Part shown: piece by piece, positions 16,324 through 24,490 of the stretch
How positions within the stretch are numbered: the first letter of the stretch is position 1
How the letters are laid out: the number at the start of each line of letters is the position of its first letter
Position numbers and translations under genes: made by a program
Notes under the pieces: generated by a model
What the model was told of the DNA's origin: nothing
The model's database searches: none
What the model saw: the letters and a program-made list of their open reading frames with translations, nothing else
NCBI GenBank assembly: GCA_016193385.1
Contig: JACPSF010000057.1
Location: 1 to 24,520 of the forward strand
DNA: 24,520 bases
From: Deltaproteobacteria bacterium
Lineage (GTDB): Bacteria; Desulfobacterota_B; Binatia; UBA9968
Reading direction: 5' to 3'

Positions 16324-17523
16324 ATGGAGATCCGTGATTTTCTCAAAGTCATGGTGGAACGGGACGCCTCGGATATCTATCTAACCGTGGAGAGCCCGCC
16401 CATGTACCGCGTCAACGGCGTGACCCAGCCGATCGGGGATGGAAAGTTCGCCAACGAGCAGTTGGAGGCGCTGGCGAATGCCGTCATGAAAGAGAAGCAG
16501 AGAAAGGAGTTCGAGGAGACCTTGGAGATGAACCTGGCCCTGGCCTATGACGATCTTGGCCGCTTCCGGGTCAATATCTTTCGCCAGCGAGGCAACGTCG
16601 GTCTTGTCATTCGCCAGATCAAGGTGGAGATCACGCCCATCGACCAGTTGGGCCTACCCTCGGTCATCCAGGACATTGCCATGACCAAGAGAGGCCTCGT
16701 TCTCGTCGTCGGAGCGACGGGTTCTGGTAAATCGACCACACTCGCTGCCATGATCGATCATCGTAACACCAATGCGCCAGGCCATATCATGTCGGTGGAG
16801 GATCCGATCGAATTCGTCCATCGGCATAAGAAATCCATCGTCACGCAAAGGGAGCTGGGGTTTGACACGCATTCGTACACCGACGCCTTGAAGAACGCCA
16901 TGCGGCAAGCGCCGGACGTGATCCTGATCGGAGAGATTCGCGACACCGAAACCATGGACGCCGCGATTACTTTCGCCGACACCGGTCATCTGTGCCTTGG
17001 GACCCTGCACTCCACCAACGCCAACCAATCTTTCGAACGGATGCTTAACTTTTTCCCCGAAACGCGCCATCCGCAGGTCCTCATGCAGCTCTCGCTGAAT
17101 TTGCGGGCCATTGTCTCGCAGCGCTTGATCCCTTCCGTGGATGGCAAGCGCGTCGCGGCTGTGGAAATCCTTATGGATACTCCCAGGATCAAGGATCTCA
17201 TCAAGCGGGGAGAGATCGACACAATCAAGGAAGCGATGGAACAGGGAATTCAGGAGGGCTGCCTGACTTTTGATCATTCCCTGTTCCTGCTCTACAAGGA
17301 AGGGAAGATCGGTCTGGATCAAGCGCTCATCCATGCGGATAGCACCAATAACCTCCGTCTGAAGGTCAAGCTGGAGGGACTGAAAGGGGACGAGGCGATC
17401 GACAAGCTGCTGGAGAAAGATGCCAGAGAAAAAGATGCCAGAGAAAAAGAGGCCAGAGGCAAACCGGCCGGTTTCCAGATTCAAGGGGTGAAGCCGACCG
17501 GAGGCCAGGTCAGAAAAATTTAG
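16324..17523 (+). CDS. pilU: PilT/PilU-family pilus motor ATPase
   Basis: The 399-residue protein is a second retraction-type motor, with ASDIYLTVESPPM at the N-terminus, Walker A GATGSGKST (130-138), SVEDPIEF, Walker B DVILIGEIRD (198-207) and His box GHLCLGTLHS (221-230). The AIRNLIRE signature is replaced by PRIKDLIKRGE, as in PilU, which assists PilT and cannot power retraction alone. A charged C-terminal extension holds three EKDAR-like repeats (about 367-381) encoded by a 15-base tandem repeat. GGAGGG lies 5 bases before the ATG. It is co-transcribed with pilT. Confidence 0.92.
   Translation: MEIRDFLKVMVERDASDIYLTVESPPMYRVNGVTQPIGDGKFANEQLEALANAVMKEKQRKEFEETLEMNLALAYDDLGRFRVNIFRQRGNVGLVIRQIKVEITPIDQLGLPSVIQDIAMTKRGLVLVVGATGSGKSTTLAAMIDHRNTNAPGHIMSVEDPIEFVHRHKKSIVTQRELGFDTHSYTDALKNAMRQAPDVILIGEIRDTETMDAAITFADTGHLCLGTLHSTNANQSFERMLNFFPETRHPQVLMQLSLNLRAIVSQRLIPSVDGKRVAAVEILMDTPRIKDLIKRGEIDTIKEAMEQGIQEGCLTFDHSLFLLYKEGKIGLDQALIHADSTNNLRLKVKLEGLKGDEAIDKLLEKDAREKDAREKEARGKPAGFQIQGVKPTGGQVRKI
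17412..17457 (+). repeat. 15-base tandem repeat in pilU encoding EKDAR units
   Basis: Three near-identical 15-base units (GAGAAAGATGCCA and variants) encode EKDAR, EKDAR, EKEAR near the PilU C-terminus. Because the unit is a multiple of three, copy number can change without disrupting the frame. Confidence 0.7.
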
Positions 17524-17609
17524 GTGCTCGACCTCTTTCCCCGCCTCGGCCCTTCCTCCGGCTCGAGCAACGCCACCCTGAGCTTGACGTCGGCGTAAGC
17601 TGCTCGTTA

Positions 17610-18656
17610 ATGATAGACCGCATCATCGACCTTCGAAGCGATACGGTGACGAAGCCTTCGGCCGAAATGCGCAAGGCCATGGCCGGGGCCGAAGTAGGGG
17701 ATGACGTATTTCTCGAAGACCCGACCGTCAATCGGCTTCAGGAGCGCGCCGCAGAGATTTTCAGGCGCGAAGCGGCGCTGTTCGTCCCGTCGGGGACGAT
17801 GGGGAATCTCACTTGTCTGCTTGCCCACACGCACCCCGGGCAAGAGGTGATCTGTGAAGAAAAAAGCCACATTTACAACCTGGAGATGGCCTCCATGTCC
17901 GCGGTCGGCGGGGTGCTTCCCCGGCCCATCTGTGCCGAAGACGGCATCATGACCTGGGAACAAATCGCGCGCGCGATTCGACCGAAAATCTATTCCCGGG
18001 CGCAGACCGGGCTCCTTTGTCTGGAGAACACGCACAATATGGCGGGCGGCTCGGTTTATCCCACAAAGCTGGCGCACGGGATTTGCGCCGCGGCTCATGA
18101 TGCGGGGCTTCGGGTCCATCTGGACGGGTCACGCATCTTCAATGCCGCCACCTATCTGGACGAGGGCGTGGCCGAGATTACAAATAAATTCGATTCGGTT
18201 CAATTTTGCCTCAGCAAGGGACTCGGAGCCCCGGTGGGATCGATGATTGTCGGCTCGAGGGGCTTCGCCGAGCGATGTCGCAGCATCCGCAAAATGCTCG
18301 GGGGAGGGATGCGGCAAGCGGGCGTCCTAGCGGCGGCAGGTTTGATCGCGCTGGAAAAGGGTCCCGGGCGACTCAGTGTCGATCATGAGAACGCCACAGT
18401 TTTGGCCGATGGGCTTTCCCGGATTCCCGGTATTCGCGTCAATCTGGCCAAGATTCAAACGAATATCGTCATCTACGACGTTCAACAGGCAGGCTTTTCA
18501 TCATCGGATTTCCTCGCCGAGCTGGCCCGCCGTGGAGTCCTGGGCGTGCCCGTGGATCGGGAAAAAGTCCGCATGGTCACCCATCTCGATGTCGATCGTC
18601 ACGACGTGGAACAGGCGGTCGAGACGATTCGGGAAATGGTAAAAAGCTCCTCTTGA
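17610..18656 (+). CDS. ltaE: Low-specificity L-threonine aldolase
   Basis: This PLP enzyme cleaves L-threonine and allo-threonine to glycine and acetaldehyde. The 348-residue protein shows DLRSDTVTKPS (7-17), GDDVFLEDPTVN (30-41), PSGTMGNL (60-67), HLDGSRIFNAA (170-180) and the PLP lysine K203 in FCLSKGLGAPVGS. Arg175 of HLDGSR would contact the PLP/substrate carboxylate in the family. Length fits. The ATG at 17610 has no clear ribosome site but starts at the usual family position. It lies downstream of pilU on the same strand with 86 bases between, and 33 bases before the RAM gene, with which it may be co-transcribed. Confidence 0.95.
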   Translation: MIDRIIDLRSDTVTKPSAEMRKAMAGAEVGDDVFLEDPTVNRLQERAAEIFRREAALFVPSGTMGNLTCLLAHTHPGQEVICEEKSHIYNLEMASMSAVGGVLPRPICAEDGIMTWEQIARAIRPKIYSRAQTGLLCLENTHNMAGGSVYPTKLAHGICAAAHDAGLRVHLDGSRIFNAATYLDEGVAEITNKFDSVQFCLSKGLGAPVGSMIVGSRGFAERCRSIRKMLGGGMRQAGVLAAAGLIALEKGPGRLSVDHENATVLADGLSRIPGIRVNLAKIQTNIVIYDVQQAGFSSSDFLAELARRGVLGVPVDREKVRMVTHLDVDRHDVEQAVETIREMVKSSS

Positions 18657-18689
18657 CGCGGTGACAAGGGGAAAAAAGGAGAGTTCATC

Positions 18690-18968
18690 ATGGTCAATGC
18701 GATCGTCTTATTAAACGTGGACCGAGATAAAGTAAACGACGTGGCCGAAAGGCTGGCGGAAATGCAGGGGATCTCCGAAGTCTATTCGGTTGCCGGAAGA
18801 TATGATCTGGTTGCGATCATTCGCGTCAGAAGCAACGAGGATCTCGCAGATACGGTGACCGGCCACATGCGTAACGTCAAAGGCATCCTGAAGACGGAAA
18901 CCATGCTCGCCTTCCGCGCCTATTCACGGCATGACCTGGAGCGCGTTTTTTCGATCGGGGCCCAGTAA
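18690..18968 (+). CDS. Stand-alone RAM (Lrp/AsnC effector-binding) domain protein
   Basis: The 92-residue protein is a single beta-alpha-beta-beta-alpha-beta domain. It carries GISEVYSVAGRYDL and VKGILKTETMLAF, the typical pattern of the Lrp/AsnC C-terminal effector domain, and no helix-turn-helix. Stand-alone RAM proteins bind amino acids as dimers of dimers; their partners vary. AAGGAGAG lies 6 bases before the ATG. Its position behind the threonine aldolase suggests, by inference only, that it senses an amino acid related to that step. Confidence 0.9.
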   Translation: MVNAIVLLNVDRDKVNDVAERLAEMQGISEVYSVAGRYDLVAIIRVRSNEDLADTVTGHMRNVKGILKTETMLAFRAYSRHDLERVFSIGAQ

Positions 18969-19004
18969 TTTGACGGCGCGGCGGCCTTTCTGATGGCTTG
19001 ATAA

Positions 19005-20042
19005 CTATTTGAATCCAACCATCTTAGCGTAAAGCCTGGTAAGCTTCTCGACCAATTTGGCCTGGTCTTGTGTCATAAAGGTTACCTGTTTCCCCTGGGC
19101 GTATTTGTAGGCGCGAGTTCCCGGTACAAAGGCAGAGCTCTCCCCAGGGGATTTCTGCCAGATCTGCTGAGCCTCGGGGCTTGTAAGGAAAGCAACAAAA
19201 AGGTGTCCGGTCGTTGGGTGGCGGGAGCCTTTCAGTACGGCCGCGTGGTAAGCGGGTGAGATCACCGGTTCTATCCCCTCGGCGAACACGATGGGAGCGT
19301 TTGTCTTTTCCGCTCTGAAGATGAAGCTATCCACCAGAGTGACGGCAACTAGGACTTCCCCCAGCAGGAGCCGGTTATAAATCTCGCCCAACCTTCCTAG
19401 GTTCAGACCCTGTTGGGTTAGCGCCTCTACATACTTCGTGGTTTTCTCTTCGCCCCACGACCCAGCCGCTAGCGCGGCGAGATGCGCGGGGGTTCCGTTG
19501 GTCATTCCCAGCTTTCCGCCTTTCCACTTGGGGTCAAGGAGATCATGCCAGCTCTTAGGCACGTCATGAGTTGGTAAAATCTTTGTATTGTAGGCAGGGA
19601 GGGCAAACTGGTTTGCGAAAGAAACTGTTCCACTGTCATAATGAATAACTTTGGGATCAATCCCCAGTTTTCTGTAGTCAAAGGGCAGGTGCAACTTTCT
19701 CAGCCACAAGGTCGTGTGGTAAGTGTCGGGAAACGCCATCACGTCAAACCCGGGGTCGCCACCTGTGGCGGTCGCTGTGACTACCCTGCTGAGGTCACTG
19801 TCCATATTGGCCGACGGCGTAAATTTCACGGTTATGTTCAGGCCATATTTCTTGTTGAAAGCAGCGCCTAGATTACGAACTCCCTCCGGGCCCAACTGCA
19901 AAGGGCCATAAAATTCCAGCGCCCCTTCTTTGGTAGCCGAGGCCAACATGTCCTCTACGGCAGCAGCTAAGGACAGTTGTGCCCTCGACGAGAAAACCAA
20001 GAGCGCGAAGGCGCAGAGCCAAATAAGTTTTGTTCCTTTCAC
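19005..20042 (-). CDS. Extracellular solute-binding protein (ABC transporter, family 1 / iron(III)-type)
   Basis: The 345-residue protein has a signal peptide (about 1-27, ending near LSLAAA) and the layout of periplasmic binding proteins of the iron(III)/2-aminoethylphosphonate/spermidine-type superfamily: EGALEFYGP early, GFDVMAF, VPKSWHDLLDPKWKGG, and PAYHAAVLKG with TSPEAQQIW near the end. It binds a ligand in the periplasm for an ABC permease. No permease or ATPase gene is near, so the partner is unknown. The start is GTG at 20042, with GGGGGTGAG upstream. A promoter fits at 20124-20152. It faces the plus-strand binding-protein pair across a 260-base gap. Confidence 0.88.
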   Translation of the reverse strand: MKGTKLIWLCAFALLVFSSRAQLSLAAAVEDMLASATKEGALEFYGPLQLGPEGVRNLGAAFNKKYGLNITVKFTPSANMDSDLSRVVTATATGGDPGFDVMAFPDTYHTTLWLRKLHLPFDYRKLGIDPKVIHYDSGTVSFANQFALPAYNTKILPTHDVPKSWHDLLDPKWKGGKLGMTNGTPAHLAALAAGSWGEEKTTKYVEALTQQGLNLGRLGEIYNRLLLGEVLVAVTLVDSFIFRAEKTNAPIVFAEGIEPVISPAYHAAVLKGSRHPTTGHLFVAFLTSPEAQQIWQKSPGESSAFVPGTRAYKYAQGKQVTFMTQDQAKLVEKLTRLYAKMVGFK

Positions 20043-20123
20043 AACTCACCCCCGATAACTAAATTTCCCGCTCCGGAGAGCCAGCCTCAACGGTGCAAAT
20101 CATAAGACGTTTTTTTACGAGCG

Positions 20124-20152
20124 ATAATGGCCAAGAAGGTACTGTTTGTCAA
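20124..20152 (-). promoter_or_regulatory. Sigma-70-like promoter of the minus-strand binding protein
   Basis: On the minus strand TTGACA (20152-20147), a 17-base spacer and CATTAT (20129-20124, 4 of 6) precede the gene by about 80 bases. The rest of the 260-base divergent gap holds no other convincing promoter or gene. Confidence 0.65.
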
Positions 20153-20302
20153 CTTGAGGGCCGGACGCCTAAAAATCTCTGTAGTTTTGCGCTTTACAAT
20201 CCCCAAAGCTAGCAGTAAATTCCCGTGGGGACAGGTGCCCGGCTTGAGTTATTGACTGAATGGAAACATCACGAAGTTGATATCTTGACTAGGAGGATGA
20301 CA

Positions 20303-21394
20303 ATGAAGAGGCCGCTTTTGCGTTCACGACTTATAATCAGTTGTCCGGCTATATTTCTTCTGGCTTTGGTTGCCGTCTTTGTCCTTATTGCCGATGCTTC
20401 AAGGGTTATGGCCCAGCCCGTGAGCGAGGCAGATCTAGAACAGGCAGCCAAGCGAGAGGGAAAAATCAGGATCGTCGTCTATCCCAGTTATCGACCCGTG
20501 GTGAAAGGCTTCGAAGAAAAATATGGCATAACGGTCGAAGGGATCTATGTCGACGAGCCTAACATCCAGCGCAGGGTAAGTACCGAGTCTGAAGCTGGCG
20601 TCTTCCAAATCGATCTGTTTACTACGACCACAGGCCCTATTGGTAGTATTCTCAATAGATGGGCGTTGCCCTATACGCCGAAGGGGTTTGAAAAAGTAGC
20701 CGACGTAAAGAAGATGTTGCCTGCGGGCTGGAACCAGACTCCACTTGTCAGGAACGTGGTTGGTGTTGCTTATAATAAGGAGCTTGTCCTTCCTCATCAG
20801 GTTCCCAAAAGCATTTATGATCTAATCAAGCCCGAATTCAAAGGCAAGATCCTGTCGAGGACACCCTGGTTGGGATCGAATTGGATCGTGCACATCCTGT
20901 CTTACTACACCTGGTTTAATGAGGACATGAATAGATGGCGGGATTACTGGTCCCGTCTCAAAGCCAACGTGGGCAGATTTGAGGCTGGTTTCGTCCAGTT
21001 GCACACCGCCGTCGGGCTCAAGGAATTTCCAATGGGCGTTTACTCCCTACAATACGCCACCAAGGTGTGGGGTGGTAGCTACCCGTCTCTCGCCTACTCT
21101 ACCTTCAAGGAAGGGGGTATTTGGTGGCCGAATATGGCGGTAGTCCACACGAAAGCTCCACATCCCAATGCCGCCAAGTTCTTTACCAACTTCCTCATAA
21201 GCGACGAAGGGCAGAGGCTCTTCGCCAAAGAAGGTCTGATACCGGCTAACAAGAATATCCCCCCTAGTGACGAAATAAAGGAAGCTCTCGAAGGAACAAC
21301 GCTGTTAGGCGGCCAGGCCCATATCATTTTGGTGAGGGAGACTGTGGAGAGAGAAGCAGAGTGGAAAGATAGAATCCAGAAGATTTATCAATAA
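20303..21394 (+). CDS. Extracellular solute-binding protein (ABC transporter, family 1-like)
   Basis: The 363-residue protein has a basic start and hydrophobic signal segment (about 9-30, cut near MAQPVSEA), followed by a binding-protein fold: EGKIRIVVYPSYRPVVKGFEEKYG, VPKSIYDLIKPEFKGK, and HPNAAKFFTNFLISDEGQRLFAKEG. It is a paralogous family to the minus-strand neighbour at 19005 but clearly distinct in sequence. Ligand unknown. The ATG at 20303 is chosen because AGGAGG lies 6 bases upstream. Longer readings from 20225 or 20297 have no site or too short a spacing. The second binding-protein gene follows after 37 bases; no transporter genes are adjacent. Confidence 0.88.
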   Translation: MKRPLLRSRLIISCPAIFLLALVAVFVLIADASRVMAQPVSEADLEQAAKREGKIRIVVYPSYRPVVKGFEEKYGITVEGIYVDEPNIQRRVSTESEAGVFQIDLFTTTTGPIGSILNRWALPYTPKGFEKVADVKKMLPAGWNQTPLVRNVVGVAYNKELVLPHQVPKSIYDLIKPEFKGKILSRTPWLGSNWIVHILSYYTWFNEDMNRWRDYWSRLKANVGRFEAGFVQLHTAVGLKEFPMGVYSLQYATKVWGGSYPSLAYSTFKEGGIWWPNMAVVHTKAPHPNAAKFFTNFLISDEGQRLFAKEGLIPANKNIPPSDEIKEALEGTTLLGGQAHIILVRETVEREAEWKDRIQKIYQ

Positions 21395-21431
21395 TGTCGT
21401 TGAGGGTAGCTGGCCGGAAAGGAGAGCGAGG

Positions 21432-22448
21432 ATGAAATTAGAATCGCTAAAGGGTTACTTCCGGGTGGTCCCTATTGCTCTGACATTTTTGTTCGCATTG
21501 GTGCTTTTCGGGTCGCTCCAGCCTGCCCATGCCGCGCAGCTCACCGTCAAGGTGGGGTATCCTCAACCCAGCGGGGCGCAACTTGCGGTCTGGGTTATCG
21601 CCGAGGCAAACACAGACAAGCGCTACGGTGTGAACGTTCAGGTCATCTATATCTCGGGCGGTGCGCGTCTTACCCAGACAGTCGTTGCGGGTGACATCGA
21701 TATGGCGGTGACGGGAGGAGCCGTAGTCAATGGCATTCTCAGTGGAGCGGAACTCGTTTATATCGCCATTGGGGTCCCGACTTACGGTTTCTCCGTCTAT
21801 GCCCGCCCGGAGATCAAGGACATTTCCGAGCTGCGGGGTAAGGTTCTCGGGGTGATGACGAAGGGGGCTTCTTCAGACCACGCGGCCACGGCGCTTCTGA
21901 AACGATACGGCATGCGACCAGGTCAGGACGTGAAGTTTCTCTACCTCGGCGGGGTGCGTGAGATCGTGGCGGCTCTGGAGCGCGGGATCATTCCTGCCGG
22001 AGTTATTTCGTCGCCGACAACGCTGGTCGCGCGCCGTCTTGGTTTTAGAGAGCTGGTCGACATTGGCAGCCTAAAACTGCCCTACATTCACAACGGTATC
22101 GTTGCTCGCCGCGCCATTGTCCGCCAGAATCCGGACCTCGTCAGAAATTTCTTGAAGGCTTATGTTGCGGCGATAAAGATCACGAAAGAGGAGCCGGAGG
22201 TGGCCAAGCGCGCGCTGTCTCGGTTTCTAGCGACCAAAGATGCCGCGATTATCGACGAGGCCTACCAGGCTTTCGCTCCGCTTTTCCCGGCGGTTCCCTA
22301 CATAACCGAGGACTACATCCGATCGGTTCTATCGGTTTCCGATCATCCCCGGGCCGCTAAGGCGGATCCCAAGGATTTCTTTGATAACCGCTATTTGAAG
22401 GAGCTGGAAGAATCCGGGTTTATCAAGGAACTTTACGGTCAGAAATGA
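21432..22448 (+). CDS. ABC transporter substrate-binding protein (SsuA/NMT1-like)
   Basis: The 338-residue protein has a signal peptide ending in AHA before AQLTVKVGY (about residue 35). It then shows a type II periplasmic binding fold of the SsuA/TauA/NMT1 group: VVAGDIDMAVTGG, ELRGKVLGVMTKGASSDHAA, LLKRYGMRPGQDVKFLYLGG, and RQNPDLVRNFLKAYVAAIK. This group binds sulfonates, nitrate, taurine or thiamine precursors. The ligand here cannot be named; thiC elsewhere in the window is not evidence enough. AAAGGAGAGCGAGG precedes the ATG. It follows a family 1 binding protein in what looks like one operon, an unusual pairing of two binding proteins without permease genes. Confidence 0.9.
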   Translation: MKLESLKGYFRVVPIALTFLFALVLFGSLQPAHAAQLTVKVGYPQPSGAQLAVWVIAEANTDKRYGVNVQVIYISGGARLTQTVVAGDIDMAVTGGAVVNGILSGAELVYIAIGVPTYGFSVYARPEIKDISELRGKVLGVMTKGASSDHAATALLKRYGMRPGQDVKFLYLGGVREIVAALERGIIPAGVISSPTTLVARRLGFRELVDIGSLKLPYIHNGIVARRAIVRQNPDLVRNFLKAYVAAIKITKEEPEVAKRALSRFLATKDAAIIDEAYQAFAPLFPAVPYITEDYIRSVLSVSDHPRAAKADPKDFFDNRYLKELEESGFIKELYGQK

Positions 22449-22507
22449 AGTCCGCCTTCCGGTGAGTGTTCAGGGTTTTACCTTAGCCCGCCCAAAATGT
22501 CTCCCTG

Positions 22508-22536
22508 TTGACAGGGCCTCGGTTTCACTATATTAT
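22508..22536 (+). promoter_or_regulatory. Sigma-70 promoter of the AbiE-like locus
   Basis: TTGACA (22508-22513), a 17-base spacer and TATTAT (22531-22536, 5 of 6) form a near-consensus promoter. The expected start near 22543 leaves only about 20 bases before the GTG at 22563. Confidence 0.8.
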
Positions 22537-22558
22537 CTGTTTCACCGATAGGTGAAAC
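22522..22558. promoter_or_regulatory. Three-copy GTTTCAC operator over the AbiE-like promoter
   Basis: A perfect inverted repeat GTTTCAC (22539-22545) / GTGAAAC (22552-22558) with a 6-base spacer lies at the transcription start. A third copy, GTTTCAC (22522-22528), sits in the promoter spacer, 17 bases upstream in the same orientation. The layout suits an autorepressing winged-helix antitoxin. The right arm also includes AGGTG, the only ribosome-site-like sequence before the GTG. Confidence 0.75.
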
Positions 22559-22562
22559 AACA

Positions 22563-23645
22563 GTGTTACTGAAAACCAAAACTCCGGTGCCCAAGCTCGC
22601 TGGAGCCAAGGAGGCTGGCGGGCTTGTCACGGGGGCACTGGAGATTCTCAAACTGATCCCGAACTTGGAGATTAAACAAGTGCGGGTGGAGCCCGGACAG
22701 ACTACCTATAAACCAGATTTTAGCTTCCTAGTGGCCTATGGGCAGAGGAAGTTCAAAGTGGCGGGAGAGGTCAAACCCAGTGGAGAGCCTTCCGTTCTGC
22801 GTCGCTCAGCAGCCTGGCTTAAAGATCTCGTGACAAAAACCAAGCATGACTATGCGGTGATCATAGCCCCATTTATAAGCAGGGAAGGGGCAGCAATCTG
22901 CTGTGACCTCGGAGTGGGGTTTATCGACCTCTCTGGGAATTGTCTGCTGAGCCTTGAAGGCCTCTATGTCGAACGCAGCGGATACCCCAACAAGTTCAAA
23001 AAACCGCGAGAGATACAGAGCCTTTTCTCCCCCAAGTCGTCCCGAGTCGTTCGCTGCCTGCTATCCGATCCGGGACGTGTTTGGACACTCAAAGGCTTGG
23101 CGACCGAGACCGGCGTGAGTATCGGACTGATTCATCGCATCGCAACAGCCCTGGAAAATAACCTCTTCGCCAAGAAGGAGCTGAGAGCGTTCAAGCTAGA
23201 GGACCCGGCACGCCTGTTAGAGGCGTGGAGGGAGGAATATTCCCGGCGGGCTCCCAAATGGGCGAGGCACGTCGTTCGAATCGGTTCTATCGAGGATTTG
23301 GTGGCAAAGCTCAAAACAACGGCGATTCACCACGGAGTGAGGTATGCCCTTAGCGGACCAAGCGGCGCTTCCTTGATATCCCCATACATGACTCCGACCA
23401 TGGTTCACTTATATGTCGATGTCTTAAAGCAGGAATTCCTGGAGGAGCTAAAGGCTGATCCTGTCCCTTCTGAAGGGAGCCTCCTGATCAGAGTTGTGGA
23501 ACAAGAGAATGAGTTCATCGGATCAAGGGAAGTGAACGGCATCTATGTCGTGAGCGATCTCCAGTTGTACCTGGATCTCTGGGCCATGGGTGGCAGGGGG
23601 CAGGAGGCAGCAGAAGAACTTCGTCGCGAACGCCTCCGTTTTTGA
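22563..23645 (+). CDS. AbiEi-like type IV antitoxin / regulator with an N-terminal nuclease-like segment
   Basis: Three parts are visible in 360 residues. Residues 35-125 look like a PD-(D/E)xK fold: PDF (51-53) and GEVK (68-71) place D52, E69 and K71 at plausible active-site spacing. Residues 161-205 form a winged helix (SSRVVRCLLSDPGRVWTLKGLA, then SIGLIHRIATALEN as recognition helix). Residues 215-350 resemble the C-terminal domain of AbiEi antitoxins (YALSGPSGASLISPYM). In AbiE systems this protein represses its operon and counters a nucleotidyltransferase toxin; the partner gene follows 7 bases after its stop. Start is GTG with a weak AGGTG. Whether the N-terminal part cuts DNA is unknown. 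Confidence 0.78.
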   Translation: MLLKTKTPVPKLAGAKEAGGLVTGALEILKLIPNLEIKQVRVEPGQTTYKPDFSFLVAYGQRKFKVAGEVKPSGEPSVLRRSAAWLKDLVTKTKHDYAVIIAPFISREGAAICCDLGVGFIDLSGNCLLSLEGLYVERSGYPNKFKKPREIQSLFSPKSSRVVRCLLSDPGRVWTLKGLATETGVSIGLIHRIATALENNLFAKKELRAFKLEDPARLLEAWREEYSRRAPKWARHVVRIGSIEDLVAKLKTTAIHHGVRYALSGPSGASLISPYMTPTMVHLYVDVLKQEFLEELKADPVPSEGSLLIRVVEQENEFIGSREVNGIYVVSDLQLYLDLWAMGGRGQEAAEELRRERLRF

Positions 23646-23652
23646 GCGGGCA

Positions 23653-24396
23653 ATGTTGTATAGCAAGGATGCCCTTGAGGCGTGCCGGCAGGTTCTTAAC
23701 GATGTTATTTACTGTTTGAGGGATTATGCAGACAGATTTTATCTGATCGGCGGATGGGCTGTGTACTATCTCCTCGATCGGCCTGATCGTAAGCCTGAAA
23801 CTGTCGGTTTTGCCGGGACCGAAGACGTTGACCTGGCTTTTCTGGTTCCGATGGTTGAGCTTGGGAAGATCATGCAAAGGTTATAGGAGAAAGATTACCA
23901 ACAGTCAGGCAGTCAGCGAATGTGTCGAGAAGTCTCTGGTAGGACCGTACTTGTCGACCTTCTTGGAGGCAAACAGGAGGTTAAAGATAGTTTTACTTTT
24001 AAGAGAAGAATCTCGGGCGCGACTCTGGCCGGAGAGGTGATAGATGCGGACATTAGCGTAGCGAATCTTCCGGCATGTCTAGTCCTCAAGGCACAGGCGT
24101 TTGATGAGAATCCCAAGGACAAAGACGCCTACGACGTTTACTATCTGGTGACGCACGGCGGGGCCAAAGACGGCGACGCTGCTTCGGAAGTGAAGAAGGT
24201 TCTTGAGCATCCGTTTGTCGCGGAGGGCGTGAAGATTCTCCAAGTACATTTTGGAAGGGTAGAGGGCAAAGGCCTCAGAGCCGCCACACAAATGCTGAGC
24301 CGCTTTGAAGGCAGACCGGCTAAGGTGGCAAGGGCCATGGCTCGGGGAAGCTTCAGTCGGTTTTTTAGGGGACTAGGGATGGATGTGAATTTTTGA
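23653..24396 (+). pseudogene. AbiEii-like nucleotidyltransferase (toxin), interrupted by an in-frame amber codon
   Basis: The first part (77 residues from the ATG at 23653) has the nucleotidyltransferase motif LIGGWAVYYL (31-40) and GTEDVDLAF with metal-binding D58 and D60. TAG at 23884-23886 (codon 78) ends it. The same frame continues to 24396 with VLVDLLGG (likely third Asp) and KDKDAYDVYYL, which belong to the same family. Without the stop the protein would have about 247 residues. A single G-to-T change (GAG to TAG) would explain it. The second part could start at the ATG at 23920 but alone lacks the catalytic GG and DxD. A GTG at 23590, overlapping the antitoxin gene, is an alternative start. 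It is either a pseudogene, a split gene or a recoded stop. Confidence 0.75.
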
Positions 24397-24476
24397 CTTC
24401 TAGGAGTGTTGCCGATTTTGAGGAATTAACCCTAATCCGACAAAAATTTTTCTTTTCTAATGGCCTTAAAACTTGA

Positions 24477-24490
24477 AATGGCCTGCCATT
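24477..24490. repeat. Small palindrome near the right edge
   Basis: AATGGC and GCCATT flank a 2-base centre, and AATGGCC also occurs 18 bases upstream (24459-24465) in the same orientation. This could be an operator for a gene beyond the window. No gene is seen between 24397 and the edge. Confidence 0.35.

Noticed and set aside
16654..17484. 276-codon minus-strand frame opposite pilU
   Set aside because: Antisense to Walker and His boxes; no independent support.
17563..17590. Fragment CCACCCTGAGCTTGACG resembling the dispersed CCTGAGC-TGTCGAAGG repeat
   Set aside because: Only the first half matches and no hairpin partner is present; probably chance or a very decayed copy.
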